The notes under the pieces: model-generated
The model's database searches: none
What the model was told of the DNA's origin: nothing
What the model saw: the letters and a program-made list of their open reading frames with translations, nothing else
Translations under genes and position numbers: made by a program
Shown: one piece after another, positions 15,758-24,804 of the stretch
Layout of the letters: each line of letters opens with the position of its first letter
Numbering within the stretch: position 1 is the stretch's first letter
DNA from: Schaedlerella sp.
GTDB lineage: Bacteria > Bacillota > Clostridia > Lachnospirales > Lachnospiraceae
Length of the DNA stretch: 31,218 bases
Assembly (NCBI GenBank): GCA_020024595.1
Contig: JAHHTO010000011.1
Coordinates: 1 to 31,218, forward strand
Direction: 5' to 3'

Positions 15758-15794
15758 GAAGGTAGAAAGTAAAGAAGAACGGTAAAAATCGCGT

Positions 15795-17180
15795 ATGAAG
15801 AAGATCGTATTTGGATTTAAAATTTATTATTTGTTGAATATGTTAACCGCATTCATTACGTTTTTTAATTATACAAAATGGTTTTATTACTCAAACTATT
15901 TATTGATTGCAGGAATGTGTGTTCCGGCGGTGTGGTTGTTGGTAAAATGGAAAAACTGGATGAAGAAGGGAAATGTAATTCTGATTATTCTGTTTTTGTT
16001 AAGTTATTTGTTCAGTTCTGCGATGACGGTTAGACTGGGAATATCAGATAATTTAAAAGAACTTGTCTGGATGTTTCTGCCGATGGTAATTTTATATTTT
16101 ACTAGTTTTCTGATTACGAAAGAGGAACGAAAAAAAGAAGTTTTTGTGTTGGGAAGTATTCATGTAATATACTGTACAATTGCGAATATCGTGAGCTTAA
16201 GCATGGTTTGGTGGGGAAGAAATTACAAATTCATGACAGGGCCAAGATCTTATCGGAAAGTTGGATTTAAGTGGGAACGGTTGTGGGGAGTCTATGATGA
16301 TCCGAATCATGGGGCAGCAATTGCGGTCATAGCGGTATTGTTAGCGGTATATCTAATGTGGACTGTAAAAAATAGAGTGATTCAAATACTTTTCGTTCTC
16401 AGTATACTAGTTCAGTGTGGATATATTGTCTGCTCAGACTCAAGAGCGGCCTTCGGGGCTTTGGGAATAGGTGCTGCATGCTGGACAGCATGGGTAGTAT
16501 ATTCAAGGACAAAGAATAGAAAAGCGGTATATCGCATTTTGATTTCTGCACTTATTTCGGGTGCTATTTGTGTTGGTATTATAGTAGGAGGATATGTCGG
16601 AAACGAGCAGTATATGAAACTGGATAAAAGAATCAGTGCTGAACGGTTGAGACGATATCCGCTGGAGGCAAAAGAATCTGCCATGCAGGGATCCAGAACA
16701 CAGGATGTGAAAGAAGACAGTACCAGTGGACGTTTTGCAATATGGGAAAGTGGTATTGAACTTGCAAAGACTTCTCCGATTTATGGTGTCAGTTATAGAA
16801 ATATAATTGCTTATGCGCACAAATATGTTCCAGATACATACATCATTAATACGAAGTATGATATCGATTATGATTCGATGCACAACCTGTTATTAGACAC
16901 TTTGGTCAGCCAGGGAATTATTGGGGTTGTATTGCTGTTGGCGATATTTGTTAGAAGTTACTGGATATTTATTAGAAATTTTCGAGGAATAAAAAAGGAA
17001 GACAGAAAATTTCTTGCGTTACAGATTTCTATCATATTTAGCTTAGGGGCCGGCAGTATGCTGATGACAACAATCGTCTATTTAAGTGGACCCCATGCAT
17101 ATTGGTTCTGGATGGCACTTGGAAGTGCGGTGGCATTGTTGCAGGAGAGTGAAGGAAACGGTGTTAAGGCAAAGGAATAA
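15795..17180 (+). CDS. wzy: Wzy-type polysaccharide polymerase / O-antigen ligase family, first of two
   Basis: A polytopic protein of 461 residues with about ten to twelve hydrophobic segments. Family signs are WGVYDDPNHGAA (the conserved PN region), a long extracellular loop before TSGRFAIWESG with SPIYGVSYRN, and SMHNLLLDTLVSQGIIGV. Wzy enzymes join flipped lipid-linked repeat units into polymer on the outer face of the membrane. The ATG has only a weak ribosome binding site. The other possibility, a ligase, is less likely in a Gram-positive. A second polymerase-like gene lies at 22210-23439. Confidence 0.85.
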   Translation: MKKIVFGFKIYYLLNMLTAFITFFNYTKWFYYSNYLLIAGMCVPAVWLLVKWKNWMKKGNVILIILFLLSYLFSSAMTVRLGISDNLKELVWMFLPMVILYFTSFLITKEERKKEVFVLGSIHVIYCTIANIVSLSMVWWGRNYKFMTGPRSYRKVGFKWERLWGVYDDPNHGAAIAVIAVLLAVYLMWTVKNRVIQILFVLSILVQCGYIVCSDSRAAFGALGIGAACWTAWVVYSRTKNRKAVYRILISALISGAICVGIIVGGYVGNEQYMKLDKRISAERLRRYPLEAKESAMQGSRTQDVKEDSTSGRFAIWESGIELAKTSPIYGVSYRNIIAYAHKYVPDTYIINTKYDIDYDSMHNLLLDTLVSQGIIGVVLLLAIFVRSYWIFIRNFRGIKKEDRKFLALQISIIFSLGAGSMLMTTIVYLSGPHAYWFWMALGSAVALLQESEGNGVKAKE

Positions 17181-17183
17181 TCT

Positions 17184-18305
17184 ATGGAAGAGAAAAAGAA
17201 GATACTGGCAGGTTATGTGATTGATGGAAAAGGCGGGGTCGATAACTACCTGATAAATTTTTTGGAAGCAGTTCATGGAGAACATATACAGGTTGATTTT
17301 CTGTCCAATGTAGAAAATGCGGAACTCTGTAGAAAACTGAAGCAATATAACACAAGAGTATTCTGCGTTGCAAGACTTTGGAAACCTTTGACACAGTACC
17401 GTCAAGTGAAGACACTGATTCAGAGAGAAGGATATGATATAGTCTACCTGAATCTTTCGACTGCAATTGAATGTATCACTGCTTTGGCTGCAAAGCAGTG
17501 TAACGTGCCAAGAAGAATTATACACAGTCATTCCAGTGGAAATAATTTGGAAAGTAAGGGAAAACGTACAGCATATGACGTTTTGCATAGGATCTGCAGA
17601 CTGTTTTTATACTGTACAGCCAACGAATATTATGCCTGTTCAAAAAAGGCAGGAGAATGGATGTTTCCTAGAAAGATTACTGAATCGGGAAATTTTCACC
17701 TCATTTATAATGCAGTGGACCGTGAGAAATTTCAGTTCCATCCGGAAATACGAAGAAAGCTGCGTAATGAGATGGGATTGGAAGACTGTCTGGTGATTGG
17801 ACATGTGGGAAGCTTCTGTTATCAGAAAAATCATAATTTTTTAATCCGTATTTTTGATGCTATATATAAGAAGAATGAAAAGGCCGTCCTACTTCTTGTT
17901 GGAGAAGGAGAGAGGTTTGAAAAGATACAAAAACAAGTAGAAGAACTGGGATTAAGAGAGCACGTTCAGTTTCTTGGATGGAGAAATGATGTGGCAGATT
18001 TGATGCAGGTCATGGATGTGTTTTTACTTCCATCCAATTTTGAAGGACTTCCGACGGTTGGTATTGAGGCACAATGCACGGGGCTTCCGTGTGTATTTAG
18101 TAGTCAGATTACAGAAGAAACAGTTATTTCCGACCGCTGCAGGTTTATATCATTAAAAAAGGCACCGGAAGAGTGGGCGAATGATATATTGAATATAGAA
18201 AAAAAAGACAGGAGACAAGTCTTGTTTAATCAACAAGTAGAGGAATATGGTCTGGAAAAGCAGAAAGAAGTATTAAAAAATATAGTTTATGGAGGAAACT
18301 CATGA
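17184..18305 (+). CDS. Family 4 glycosyltransferase, EpsF-like
   Basis: The 373-residue protein begins KKILAGYVIDGKGGVDNYLI, the glycine-rich loop of GT-B enzymes of the EpsF type, and has IIHSHSSGNNLESKGK, NAVDREKFQF, GHVGSFCYQKNHNFLI and LPSNFEGLPTVGIEAQCTG, which holds the E-x7-E nucleotide-sugar site. AAAGGA lies seven bases before the ATG. It follows the polymerase by three bases and overlaps the next GT by four bases, so the genes are translationally coupled. Donor unknown. Confidence 0.93.
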   Translation: MEEKKKILAGYVIDGKGGVDNYLINFLEAVHGEHIQVDFLSNVENAELCRKLKQYNTRVFCVARLWKPLTQYRQVKTLIQREGYDIVYLNLSTAIECITALAAKQCNVPRRIIHSHSSGNNLESKGKRTAYDVLHRICRLFLYCTANEYYACSKKAGEWMFPRKITESGNFHLIYNAVDREKFQFHPEIRRKLRNEMGLEDCLVIGHVGSFCYQKNHNFLIRIFDAIYKKNEKAVLLLVGEGERFEKIQKQVEELGLREHVQFLGWRNDVADLMQVMDVFLLPSNFEGLPTVGIEAQCTGLPCVFSSQITEETVISDRCRFISLKKAPEEWANDILNIEKKDRRQVLFNQQVEEYGLEKQKEVLKNIVYGGNS

Positions 18306-19306
18306 GCAAGATATTAACAGTTGTGATTCCGTCTTATAATGTGGAGCAATATTTGGAGGAGACTTTGGAATCTTTTATTTCTGAAACAATCATGGATAAG
18401 ATCGAGGTCCTGATCGTCAATGATGGTTCAAAAGATCGTACACCGGAAATCGCTAAAAGATTTGAACAGAGATATCCTCAAACTTTCCGATTGATTAATA
18501 AAGAAAATGGTGGTCACGGTTCCACTATTAATCGTGGAATTCAAGAAGCGCAGGGAAAATTTTTTAAAGTAGTAGACGGGGATGACTGGGTTGATACAGA
18601 AGATTTTGCAAAATTAGTACAGGCTTTAGAGGGTGCAGATTCGGATTATGTTGTTACAGATTACTATAAGGTAAATGATGTCACAAAGGAAAAAAAACGT
18701 GAAGGATTTCCATTTTTAAAAGAACATCCAAAGTGCCGTTTTGACGAGGCGGCGCAGTACACGGAGCTTCCGATGCATGCATTGGTGATAAAAAGTGCAA
18801 TTTTGAAAGAACAACAGATTCGTTTGGACGAGCATTGCTTTTATGTAGATAATGAATATATCACCTTTCCGGTACCATACGTAGAAACGATTGAATATTT
18901 TGACTTGTCAGTTTATATGTACCGTCTGGCAGTTGCAACGCAGAGTGTCAGTATCAAAGGTTTTCAGAAGCATTTGGATAATCACATTAAAGTCACACTT
19001 CGGCTGGTAGAGTTTGCTTCTGAGTATGAGAAACAATCAGATAACCAAAAGAAGATTGATTATCTGAACAACCGTGCTGCAATTATGGTAGGAGATCAAG
19101 CTGGTATTTTCGCAAGTTTTCCGGCAGGGGATAAAGATATAAAGAGAAGGTTTATAGAGTTTGACAGAATGATTCGGGAAAAAAGTCCGATTGTTTATGA
19201 AATGTCAGACAGTAAAAGTCGTATGTTACATGCGTTGAGAAAGTCCGGATTTCGGAATTACCGGTTCTGGACGACTGTGAGCAAATTAAAAATGAAGGTT
19301 AAGTGA
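18302..19306 (+). CDS. Family 2 glycosyltransferase
   Basis: Of 334 residues, the first 230 form a GT-A domain: LTVVIPSYNVEQYL, IVNDGSKDRTPEIA, ENGGHGSTINRGIQEAQGK and the metal site VVDGDDWVDTED. The NKENGGHGSTIN loop is typical of GT2 enzymes that appear repeatedly in clostridial capsule loci. The rest is helical with no membrane segment. Start overlaps the previous stop (ATGA). The last codons are overlapped by a possible GTG start of the flippase gene. Donor unknown. Confidence 0.93.
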   Translation: MSKILTVVIPSYNVEQYLEETLESFISETIMDKIEVLIVNDGSKDRTPEIAKRFEQRYPQTFRLINKENGGHGSTINRGIQEAQGKFFKVVDGDDWVDTEDFAKLVQALEGADSDYVVTDYYKVNDVTKEKKREGFPFLKEHPKCRFDEAAQYTELPMHALVIKSAILKEQQIRLDEHCFYVDNEYITFPVPYVETIEYFDLSVYMYRLAVATQSVSIKGFQKHLDNHIKVTLRLVEFASEYEKQSDNQKKIDYLNNRAAIMVGDQAGIFASFPAGDKDIKRRFIEFDRMIREKSPIVYEMSDSKSRMLHALRKSGFRNYRFWTTVSKLKMKVK

Positions 19307-19308
19307 AG

Positions 19309-20766
19309 ATGAAGACACATTCTGTAAAATTCAACTTTATAATGAACATTATTTTAACGGTATCAGGAGTGATATTTCCGTTGATCACATTTCCATATAT
19401 ATCGAGAGTATTGTTGGTAGAGGGAAGTGGAAAGATTGCCTTTTCTACTTCTGTTGTAACATATTTTACAATGTTTGCAACGCTTGGTTTACCAACATAT
19501 GGAGTAAGAGCATGTGCCCAAGTGAGGGATGATCGTGAAAGGTTATCCCAGACTGTTCAGGAATTGCTCATTATAAGCGGAATTACAACAAGTATTACGT
19601 ATGTAGTATTTTTTGCATCACTTTTTTTGATACCGACTTTTTCAGAAAGAAAAAAGTTATTGATGATCATGGGAATCAGCATTGGATTGACAACAATAGG
19701 TGTCCAATGGCTTTATAATGCATTAGAACAGTATTCTTATATTACGCTTTGCGCTCTTGTATTTAAGTTAATTGGAATGATATTGATGTTCTTGTTTGTG
19801 AAGGATATTGATGATTATCTGATTTATGGAGTGATTTATGTTATTGGAAGTGCAGGGTCATATATTCTTAACTTTGTAAGGCTAAAGAAGTTTGTTTCAT
19901 TAAAAAAACAGAGAAGATATGAATTAAGAAAACATTTGAAAGCAACATTTACTTTTTTTCTTTTGTCAGCAGCTAGTAGTGTTTACTTGAATTTGGATGT
20001 TGTGATGCTAGGATTTATGCAAGGAGAGACACAGGTTGGATATTATAATGCGGGCATTAAGGTCAAATCAGTACTTGTAGCCTGTGTAACTTCTTTAGGT
20101 GCAGTATTATTACCACGGTTGTCATATTATATTCAGAATCGGAATCAAGAAGAATTTAGAAGAATGATTTCAAAAGCATTTAACTTTGTATTTGTGGTGG
20201 CAACTTCTGTTTGTATTTATTTTACATTGTTTGCAAGAGAGTCTATTTTGCTTTTATCTGGAAGTGAGGCATTTCTTCCAGCTGTGAAACCAATGATTAT
20301 TTTATTACCGACTGTTCTGTTGATCGGACTTTCAAATGTTACAGGGATCCAAGTTCTTACACCATTGGGAGAAGAGCGGAAAGTGGTAATCTCTGTGGCA
20401 GTAGGTGCAATATTTGATTTCCTATTTAATTTGATTCTTATTCCTCAATATGGGGCAGATGGAGCGGCATTTTCTACATTGATGGCAGAAATTTTAGTTC
20501 TGTTTGTTCAATGTGTGTATCTGAGGAAACAAATAATAGGAATGGTGCGTGATGTTCCATTTGGTAAAATAATTCTTGGATTAATACTTGCTGTTATGTC
20601 TGTCCTTATGATCGAAGAGGTGCTTGAACTTGGAATATTTATAAAACTTTGTGTAACATCAATTACCTTTTTTAGTGTATATGGCATTGCGTTAGTTTTA
20701 TTAAAAGAGCCATTTGTCTATAGTATTTTGGAATACGGAGTTCAGATTCTACGAAAGAAAAAGTGA
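19309..20766 (+). CDS. wzx: Wzx-type polysaccharide flippase (MOP superfamily)
   Basis: The 485-residue membrane protein has about twelve to fourteen helices and the family signature at its start, ILTVSGVIFPLITFPYISRV, then GLPTYGVRACAQVRDDRERL. It should flip lipid-linked repeat units across the membrane. Two starts are possible: GTG at 19303, overlapping the upstream stop, or ATG at 19309. AAGG at 19295-19298 would serve either, with spacers of 4 and 10 bases; ATG is chosen. It is the only flippase seen in the window although there are two polymerase-like genes. From about here base composition becomes visibly more AT-rich. Confidence 0.94.
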   Translation: MKTHSVKFNFIMNIILTVSGVIFPLITFPYISRVLLVEGSGKIAFSTSVVTYFTMFATLGLPTYGVRACAQVRDDRERLSQTVQELLIISGITTSITYVVFFASLFLIPTFSERKKLLMIMGISIGLTTIGVQWLYNALEQYSYITLCALVFKLIGMILMFLFVKDIDDYLIYGVIYVIGSAGSYILNFVRLKKFVSLKKQRRYELRKHLKATFTFFLLSAASSVYLNLDVVMLGFMQGETQVGYYNAGIKVKSVLVACVTSLGAVLLPRLSYYIQNRNQEEFRRMISKAFNFVFVVATSVCIYFTLFARESILLLSGSEAFLPAVKPMIILLPTVLLIGLSNVTGIQVLTPLGEERKVVISVAVGAIFDFLFNLILIPQYGADGAAFSTLMAEILVLFVQCVYLRKQIIGMVRDVPFGKIILGLILAVMSVLMIEEVLELGIFIKLCVTSITFFSVYGIALVLLKEPFVYSILEYGVQILRKKK

Positions 20767-20780
20767 CGGGGTGAAAAACA

Positions 20781-22193
20781 ATGTATCAAAAAGAAAAAAG
20801 TGTGTTGCTAAAGCACTTTGATTTCATTATTTTGGATGTAATATATTTTCAGCTGGCGTATATTTTTGCCTATATGTTGAGACATGGGTTTATTTTTCCA
20901 TATACAGATACAAAATACAGAGAATTGGCAATCATACTTGTTTTTGTTCAGTTCTGTGTTGGATTTTTTATGGAGAATTATAAAAATATTCTTCGACGGG
21001 GATATTTTCAGGAATTTAAAAAGACAGTATTTTTTTGCTCGACAGTTATTGCTATTATTTTCTTTTATATGTTTGTAACAAAGACAACAGAAATTTTTTC
21101 AAGAGCTGTTTTTCTTGAATTGTGGTTTTTAGGAAATATATTGATATATGTAGGGAGAATTATTTGGAAAAGAAATGTTCAGAAAAGAATGAACAATAAG
21201 AAATTATTACAGTCATTGATTGTGATATCCACGATGGACCGGATAGAAGAGACAATCAAAAGTATGCAGGAAAGAAAATATACAAATTTCTATATTGCAG
21301 GAATTATTTTAATGGATAAAGACAATAAGAGTGAAGAATTTGAGGGGAGTCCCATTGTAGCAAAGGGAGAAAATGCAGTCAGCTATTTAAGAGAATGTGT
21401 GGTAGATGAAGTGTTTATTGACCTTTCGGAACAATCTCCTTATTTGGAAGAATTGCTAATGGCATGTGAGGAAATGGGGATCACAACCCACTTGAATTTA
21501 GGGACAAATAGATTAAAAAATCAAAATGCGATTGTAGAAAATTTTGCAGGACATATGGTGATTACATCTAGTATTCGCTTTGCAGAACCCAGACAGCTCT
21601 TTATAAAAAGAATCATGGACATCATCGGAGGAATTGTTGGAATTGTAATTACAATTCTTCTGACACTTATCCTAGGACCAATTATTTATATTCAAAGTCC
21701 AGCGCCGATTTTCTTTTCACAGGAGAGGGTTGGAAGAAATGGAAGAAAATTTCGTATTTATAAATTTCGCTCGATGTATCCAGATGCAGAAGAAAGAAAA
21801 AAAGAACTGATGAAGCAAAATAAAATGCAGGGACTTATGTTTAAGATGGACAACGATCCGAGAATAATTCCTATTGGAAAGTTCATACGAAAAACCTCTT
21901 TGGATGAATTTCCTCAGTTTTTTAATGTGTTAAAAGGCGATATGAGCCTAGTGGGAACAAGGCCTCCTACTGTAGATGAATATGAACAATACGAGACGCA
22001 TCATAAAGCAAGACTTGCAGCAAAACCAGGATTAACTGGTATGTGGCAGGTGAGTGGACGGAGTGATATTGTTGATTTTGAAGAAGTTGTAGCATTAGAC
22101 AGAAAGTATATTAAGGAATGGAGCTTAGGATTAGATATAAAAATATTACTTCAAACTATAAAAGTTGTTTTTACAGGGCGAGGTTCGGTTTAG
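20781..22193 (+). CDS. Long-form polyprenyl-phosphate sugar-1-phosphate transferase (CpsE/WcaJ type), third initiating enzyme
   Basis: The protein has 470 residues, with N-terminal membrane helices (about 12-130), a degenerate nucleotide-binding middle domain, a hydrophobic segment near 275-305 and a C-terminal PGT domain. Motifs seen: YKFRSMYPDAEERK, TSLDEFPQFFNVLKGDMSLV with Asp-Glu at 375-376, GTRPPTVDEY, and PGLTGMWQVSGRSDI, which is the form typical of CpsE-type glucose or galactose transferases in Gram-positive capsules. It differs clearly from the 1053-2456 enzyme (LVGPRPERP, GWAQVNGYRG), so it is not a recent duplicate. It sits between the flippase and polymerase 2, suggesting a self-contained assembly unit. 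All catalytic residues look intact. Confidence 0.93.
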   Translation: MYQKEKSVLLKHFDFIILDVIYFQLAYIFAYMLRHGFIFPYTDTKYRELAIILVFVQFCVGFFMENYKNILRRGYFQEFKKTVFFCSTVIAIIFFYMFVTKTTEIFSRAVFLELWFLGNILIYVGRIIWKRNVQKRMNNKKLLQSLIVISTMDRIEETIKSMQERKYTNFYIAGIILMDKDNKSEEFEGSPIVAKGENAVSYLRECVVDEVFIDLSEQSPYLEELLMACEEMGITTHLNLGTNRLKNQNAIVENFAGHMVITSSIRFAEPRQLFIKRIMDIIGGIVGIVITILLTLILGPIIYIQSPAPIFFSQERVGRNGRKFRIYKFRSMYPDAEERKKELMKQNKMQGLMFKMDNDPRIIPIGKFIRKTSLDEFPQFFNVLKGDMSLVGTRPPTVDEYEQYETHHKARLAAKPGLTGMWQVSGRSDIVDFEEVVALDRKYIKEWSLGLDIKILLQTIKVVFTGRGSV

Positions 22194-22209
22194 GAAAGGA
22201 TAAGCAGAT

Positions 22210-23439
22210 ATGATTAAGTTAAGAAAGTTGGAAAGAAGAGAAATAGAATATCTGTTTGAAACATTATATTTAATTGCTTTTGCTCTGGTTTTGATTACGA
22301 GTTTTATTGAAACAACTACATTTGTGATTGAATGGCCGTATAATTATTATAATATGTTGAGAGTATTTCTGATTTCCAGTGTATTTTTACGTGCTATATA
22401 TTCTGAAGCATATAGCTTAAAAGATTCACTTGTTACAGTAATGATTTGTATCACATTTTTAATGTGTTGGCGTGTTACAGGAGCGGATTTACTGATTAAT
22501 GCATTATTATTCATTGTTGGGAGCAAAGGAATATCCTATCGAAAAATAATGAAAATATATGTTTTTGTAACAGGTAGTATGTTGATTATTACAATGACAG
22601 CTGCGTTGATGGGGCAGATTGAAAATTATGCATATGTGCAGAATGGAAGAAGGATCAGACAGGCTTTTGGAATTGTCTATCCGACGGATTTTGCGGCACA
22701 TCTGTTCTTTACAATTCTGGGGTATGGGTATTTAAGGAAAAGTAAAATTAAATATATTGAATTGGGAATTATAGTTTTGCTTGGTATAGCAGTGTCTTAT
22801 TTTTGTGACGCAAGAACCAGTATGATTTGTATTATCTGTACAGCGGGGGCTTTGTTGTATAATAAACTGAGAGTTAGGTTTTCAGAGAAAAAAGGTCAAA
22901 TATATGTTATGAACCCCATATGGTCATTTTTTCTGGCTATGTCAACAGTAATCTGTGCAGCTTTTATGACTTTGGCAACTATTTTTTATTCATCAGATAA
23001 TAGAATCAGTGAGTTGTTAGATCATGTGTTAAGTGGAAGACTGCTTCTTGGAAAAAAGGGAGCAGAGATTTTTGGGTTTTCATTATATGGACAGTATATC
23101 CCAATGCAGGGAAATGGTGGTACATCAGAAGATATAGTAAGATACTTTTTTATTGATTCCTCTTATATTTCTATTGCATTAAAGTATGGTCTTTTAGTAA
23201 TGGCAACCGTATTGATCATAAGTTGTATTGTCGGATTTCGTGCAAGAGAAAAAAAAGAATGGGTATTGCTCTGGATGCTTGCAATAGCTGCAGTGCAGTG
23301 CATGATAGAACATCATATGATAGAGATTTCATATTATCCGTTTTTCTGGGCAGCATTGGCTGCTTTATCTGGAGATTCAAAAATGAAATTATGTATAAAT
23401 CGGAAGGGAATAAGATGGGAAAACTATATTGTGGATTGA
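22210..23439 (+). CDS. Polytopic membrane protein, probable second Wzy-like polymerase
   Basis: The 409-residue protein has about ten hydrophobic segments. The middle contains RRIRQAFGIVYPTDFAAHLF, which resembles the conserved loop of small Gram-positive O-antigen polymerases, then FCDARTSMICIICTAGALLY and a larger external loop (about 270-310). The end EHHMIEISYYPFFWAAL also fits this group. Lying between an initiating transferase and a membrane-anchored unknown protein, a polymerase is the best call. Sequence conservation among Wzy proteins is low, so this is less sure than the gene at 15795-17180. AAAGGA upstream of the ATG. The end overlaps the next gene by 25 bases. Confidence 0.72.
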   Translation: MIKLRKLERREIEYLFETLYLIAFALVLITSFIETTTFVIEWPYNYYNMLRVFLISSVFLRAIYSEAYSLKDSLVTVMICITFLMCWRVTGADLLINALLFIVGSKGISYRKIMKIYVFVTGSMLIITMTAALMGQIENYAYVQNGRRIRQAFGIVYPTDFAAHLFFTILGYGYLRKSKIKYIELGIIVLLGIAVSYFCDARTSMICIICTAGALLYNKLRVRFSEKKGQIYVMNPIWSFFLAMSTVICAAFMTLATIFYSSDNRISELLDHVLSGRLLLGKKGAEIFGFSLYGQYIPMQGNGGTSEDIVRYFFIDSSYISIALKYGLLVMATVLIISCIVGFRAREKKEWVLLWMLAIAAVQCMIEHHMIEISYYPFFWAALAALSGDSKMKLCINRKGIRWENYIVD

Positions 23440-24782
23440 AAAAAAATCCGATAATTATAGGTATCATAGGAGTTGTTTTTGTCATTGGAATAATGGCAGG
23501 GTATCAGTACTTTCAGTCAGATGACGGTATAGATCCTAAGTATATAAATGAAGACTTAGAACAAGAATGGAATGTAGACTCAATTAATGATCCAATTTTA
23601 TTAACAGAATATTTTTTATCAGGACTGAAGCAGGATGATTTGGATAAGATGCTTCGAGGGTGTGCTATTGATGAACGACTGATGAATGTTTCTGTGCATG
23701 AACAGATAAGAACAAAAGAGATATTTTATACCGATTTAACGATTGCCCCTTCTGGAAATTGGGGAACATATAATGAAATGAGTTCAGGTGAATTGACATT
23801 TGAATATGTGCAGTCTATTCAGAAGTTAAAAGATGTATTTCCAAGTCCAGATAAAATAAAAATAAAAAGTGTTGATTTAGCAAATCCAGACCAACAGCTT
23901 CAGATGGTTTATCAGGAGGAAATACAAGATACGCTTGCGGTGTGGGGAGGAGACCTGCTTTGTGAAGTATTATGTTTGTTGGAGTACGAGGGACAGAGTT
24001 ATGTGGTAGGCATCACATTGAATCATTATGGAGACTGGTGGAAGGTATTTGAAATCGGCGGAAGATTATCTCAAACAAATGTCGATCGTCCTGCCAGACA
24101 GATTACAGAAGAAGAATATGAAGAATTAAAAGGTACGATGTCACTGAAACAGTATTTCCGTATATTAAAAAAGGAAAATGTATCTTTTGAAATACTGTTG
24201 GATAAAAAAGAAAATAAGAAAAATCCAGATGCGCTTCTTCTGCCACCAAACTATTTTATTTTGAATCCGCTTAAAGAAGAGAATCCAAAACAAACAATTA
24301 AGAATTTTGTGCTGAACATACAAAAATCAAATCTGTGTAAAGCAATGGCATACTGTATGACGGTTCCTATGGAAGAGTTAGACAGAACCACCCCGCAAAT
24401 ATTGGAAAAGCAGGCAGAAATCGCAAAAGAATTGAAGCGGTATTGTTATGACTTCTTAGGAGTTAATTTCAGGAAAGAAGATGATAGGGCTCTCCAAAAA
24501 GGAACTTCATATCAGAGAGTGATAGATAAACTCAATCCGAAGTATTTTATGTATTATGATATGACAGATTTGATGCTTGTTCAGGATAATGGTGAAGAAC
24601 AGGAATATGTGGGATGCTTTTATTACAGTGGGGACAGGTTCTTAACAGGATTTACGTTGGAAAACAATGATGGATGGCAAATTAAATCTTTTTCTGCATC
24701 TGTTGAAAAACTTGAAAACGGTGAAACCCGTAAAATAACAGAAAGCCAGTATACAAAAATATTAGAAAAATATAAGAAATAG
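23415..24782 (+). CDS. Unrecognised membrane-anchored protein with two similar halves
   Basis: I do not recognise this family. The ATG at 23415 follows GGAAGGGA and gives 455 residues; a longer frame exists upstream but overlaps the polymerase heavily. A single membrane helix (about 12-31) leaves the remainder outside the cell. Two halves resemble each other. The first (about 57-230) starts TEYFLSGLKQDDLDKML and ends GDWWKVFEIGG...RPARQITEEEYEEL. The second (about 290-455) starts IKNFVLNIQKSNLCKAM and ends NDGWQIKSFSA...ETRKITESQYTKIL. Each resembles the helix-plus-sheet layout of NTF2-like domains, a guess from pattern only. The 25-base overlap with polymerase 2 suggests coupled translation and a joint task in polymer assembly. 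Confidence 0.8.
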   Translation: MGKLYCGLKKNPIIIGIIGVVFVIGIMAGYQYFQSDDGIDPKYINEDLEQEWNVDSINDPILLTEYFLSGLKQDDLDKMLRGCAIDERLMNVSVHEQIRTKEIFYTDLTIAPSGNWGTYNEMSSGELTFEYVQSIQKLKDVFPSPDKIKIKSVDLANPDQQLQMVYQEEIQDTLAVWGGDLLCEVLCLLEYEGQSYVVGITLNHYGDWWKVFEIGGRLSQTNVDRPARQITEEEYEELKGTMSLKQYFRILKKENVSFEILLDKKENKKNPDALLLPPNYFILNPLKEENPKQTIKNFVLNIQKSNLCKAMAYCMTVPMEELDRTTPQILEKQAEIAKELKRYCYDFLGVNFRKEDDRALQKGTSYQRVIDKLNPKYFMYYDMTDLMLVQDNGEEQEYVGCFYYSGDRFLTGFTLENNDGWQIKSFSASVEKLENGETRKITESQYTKILEKYKK

Positions 24783-24804
24783 TAGAAAAATGGGGGAGGG
24801 AAAA

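Noticed and set aside
23223..23414. Upstream extension of the unknown two-halved protein
   Set aside because: It would overlap the polymerase gene for over 200 bases in another frame; the ATG at 23415 has a strong GGAAGGGA site and is followed at once by a membrane helix.
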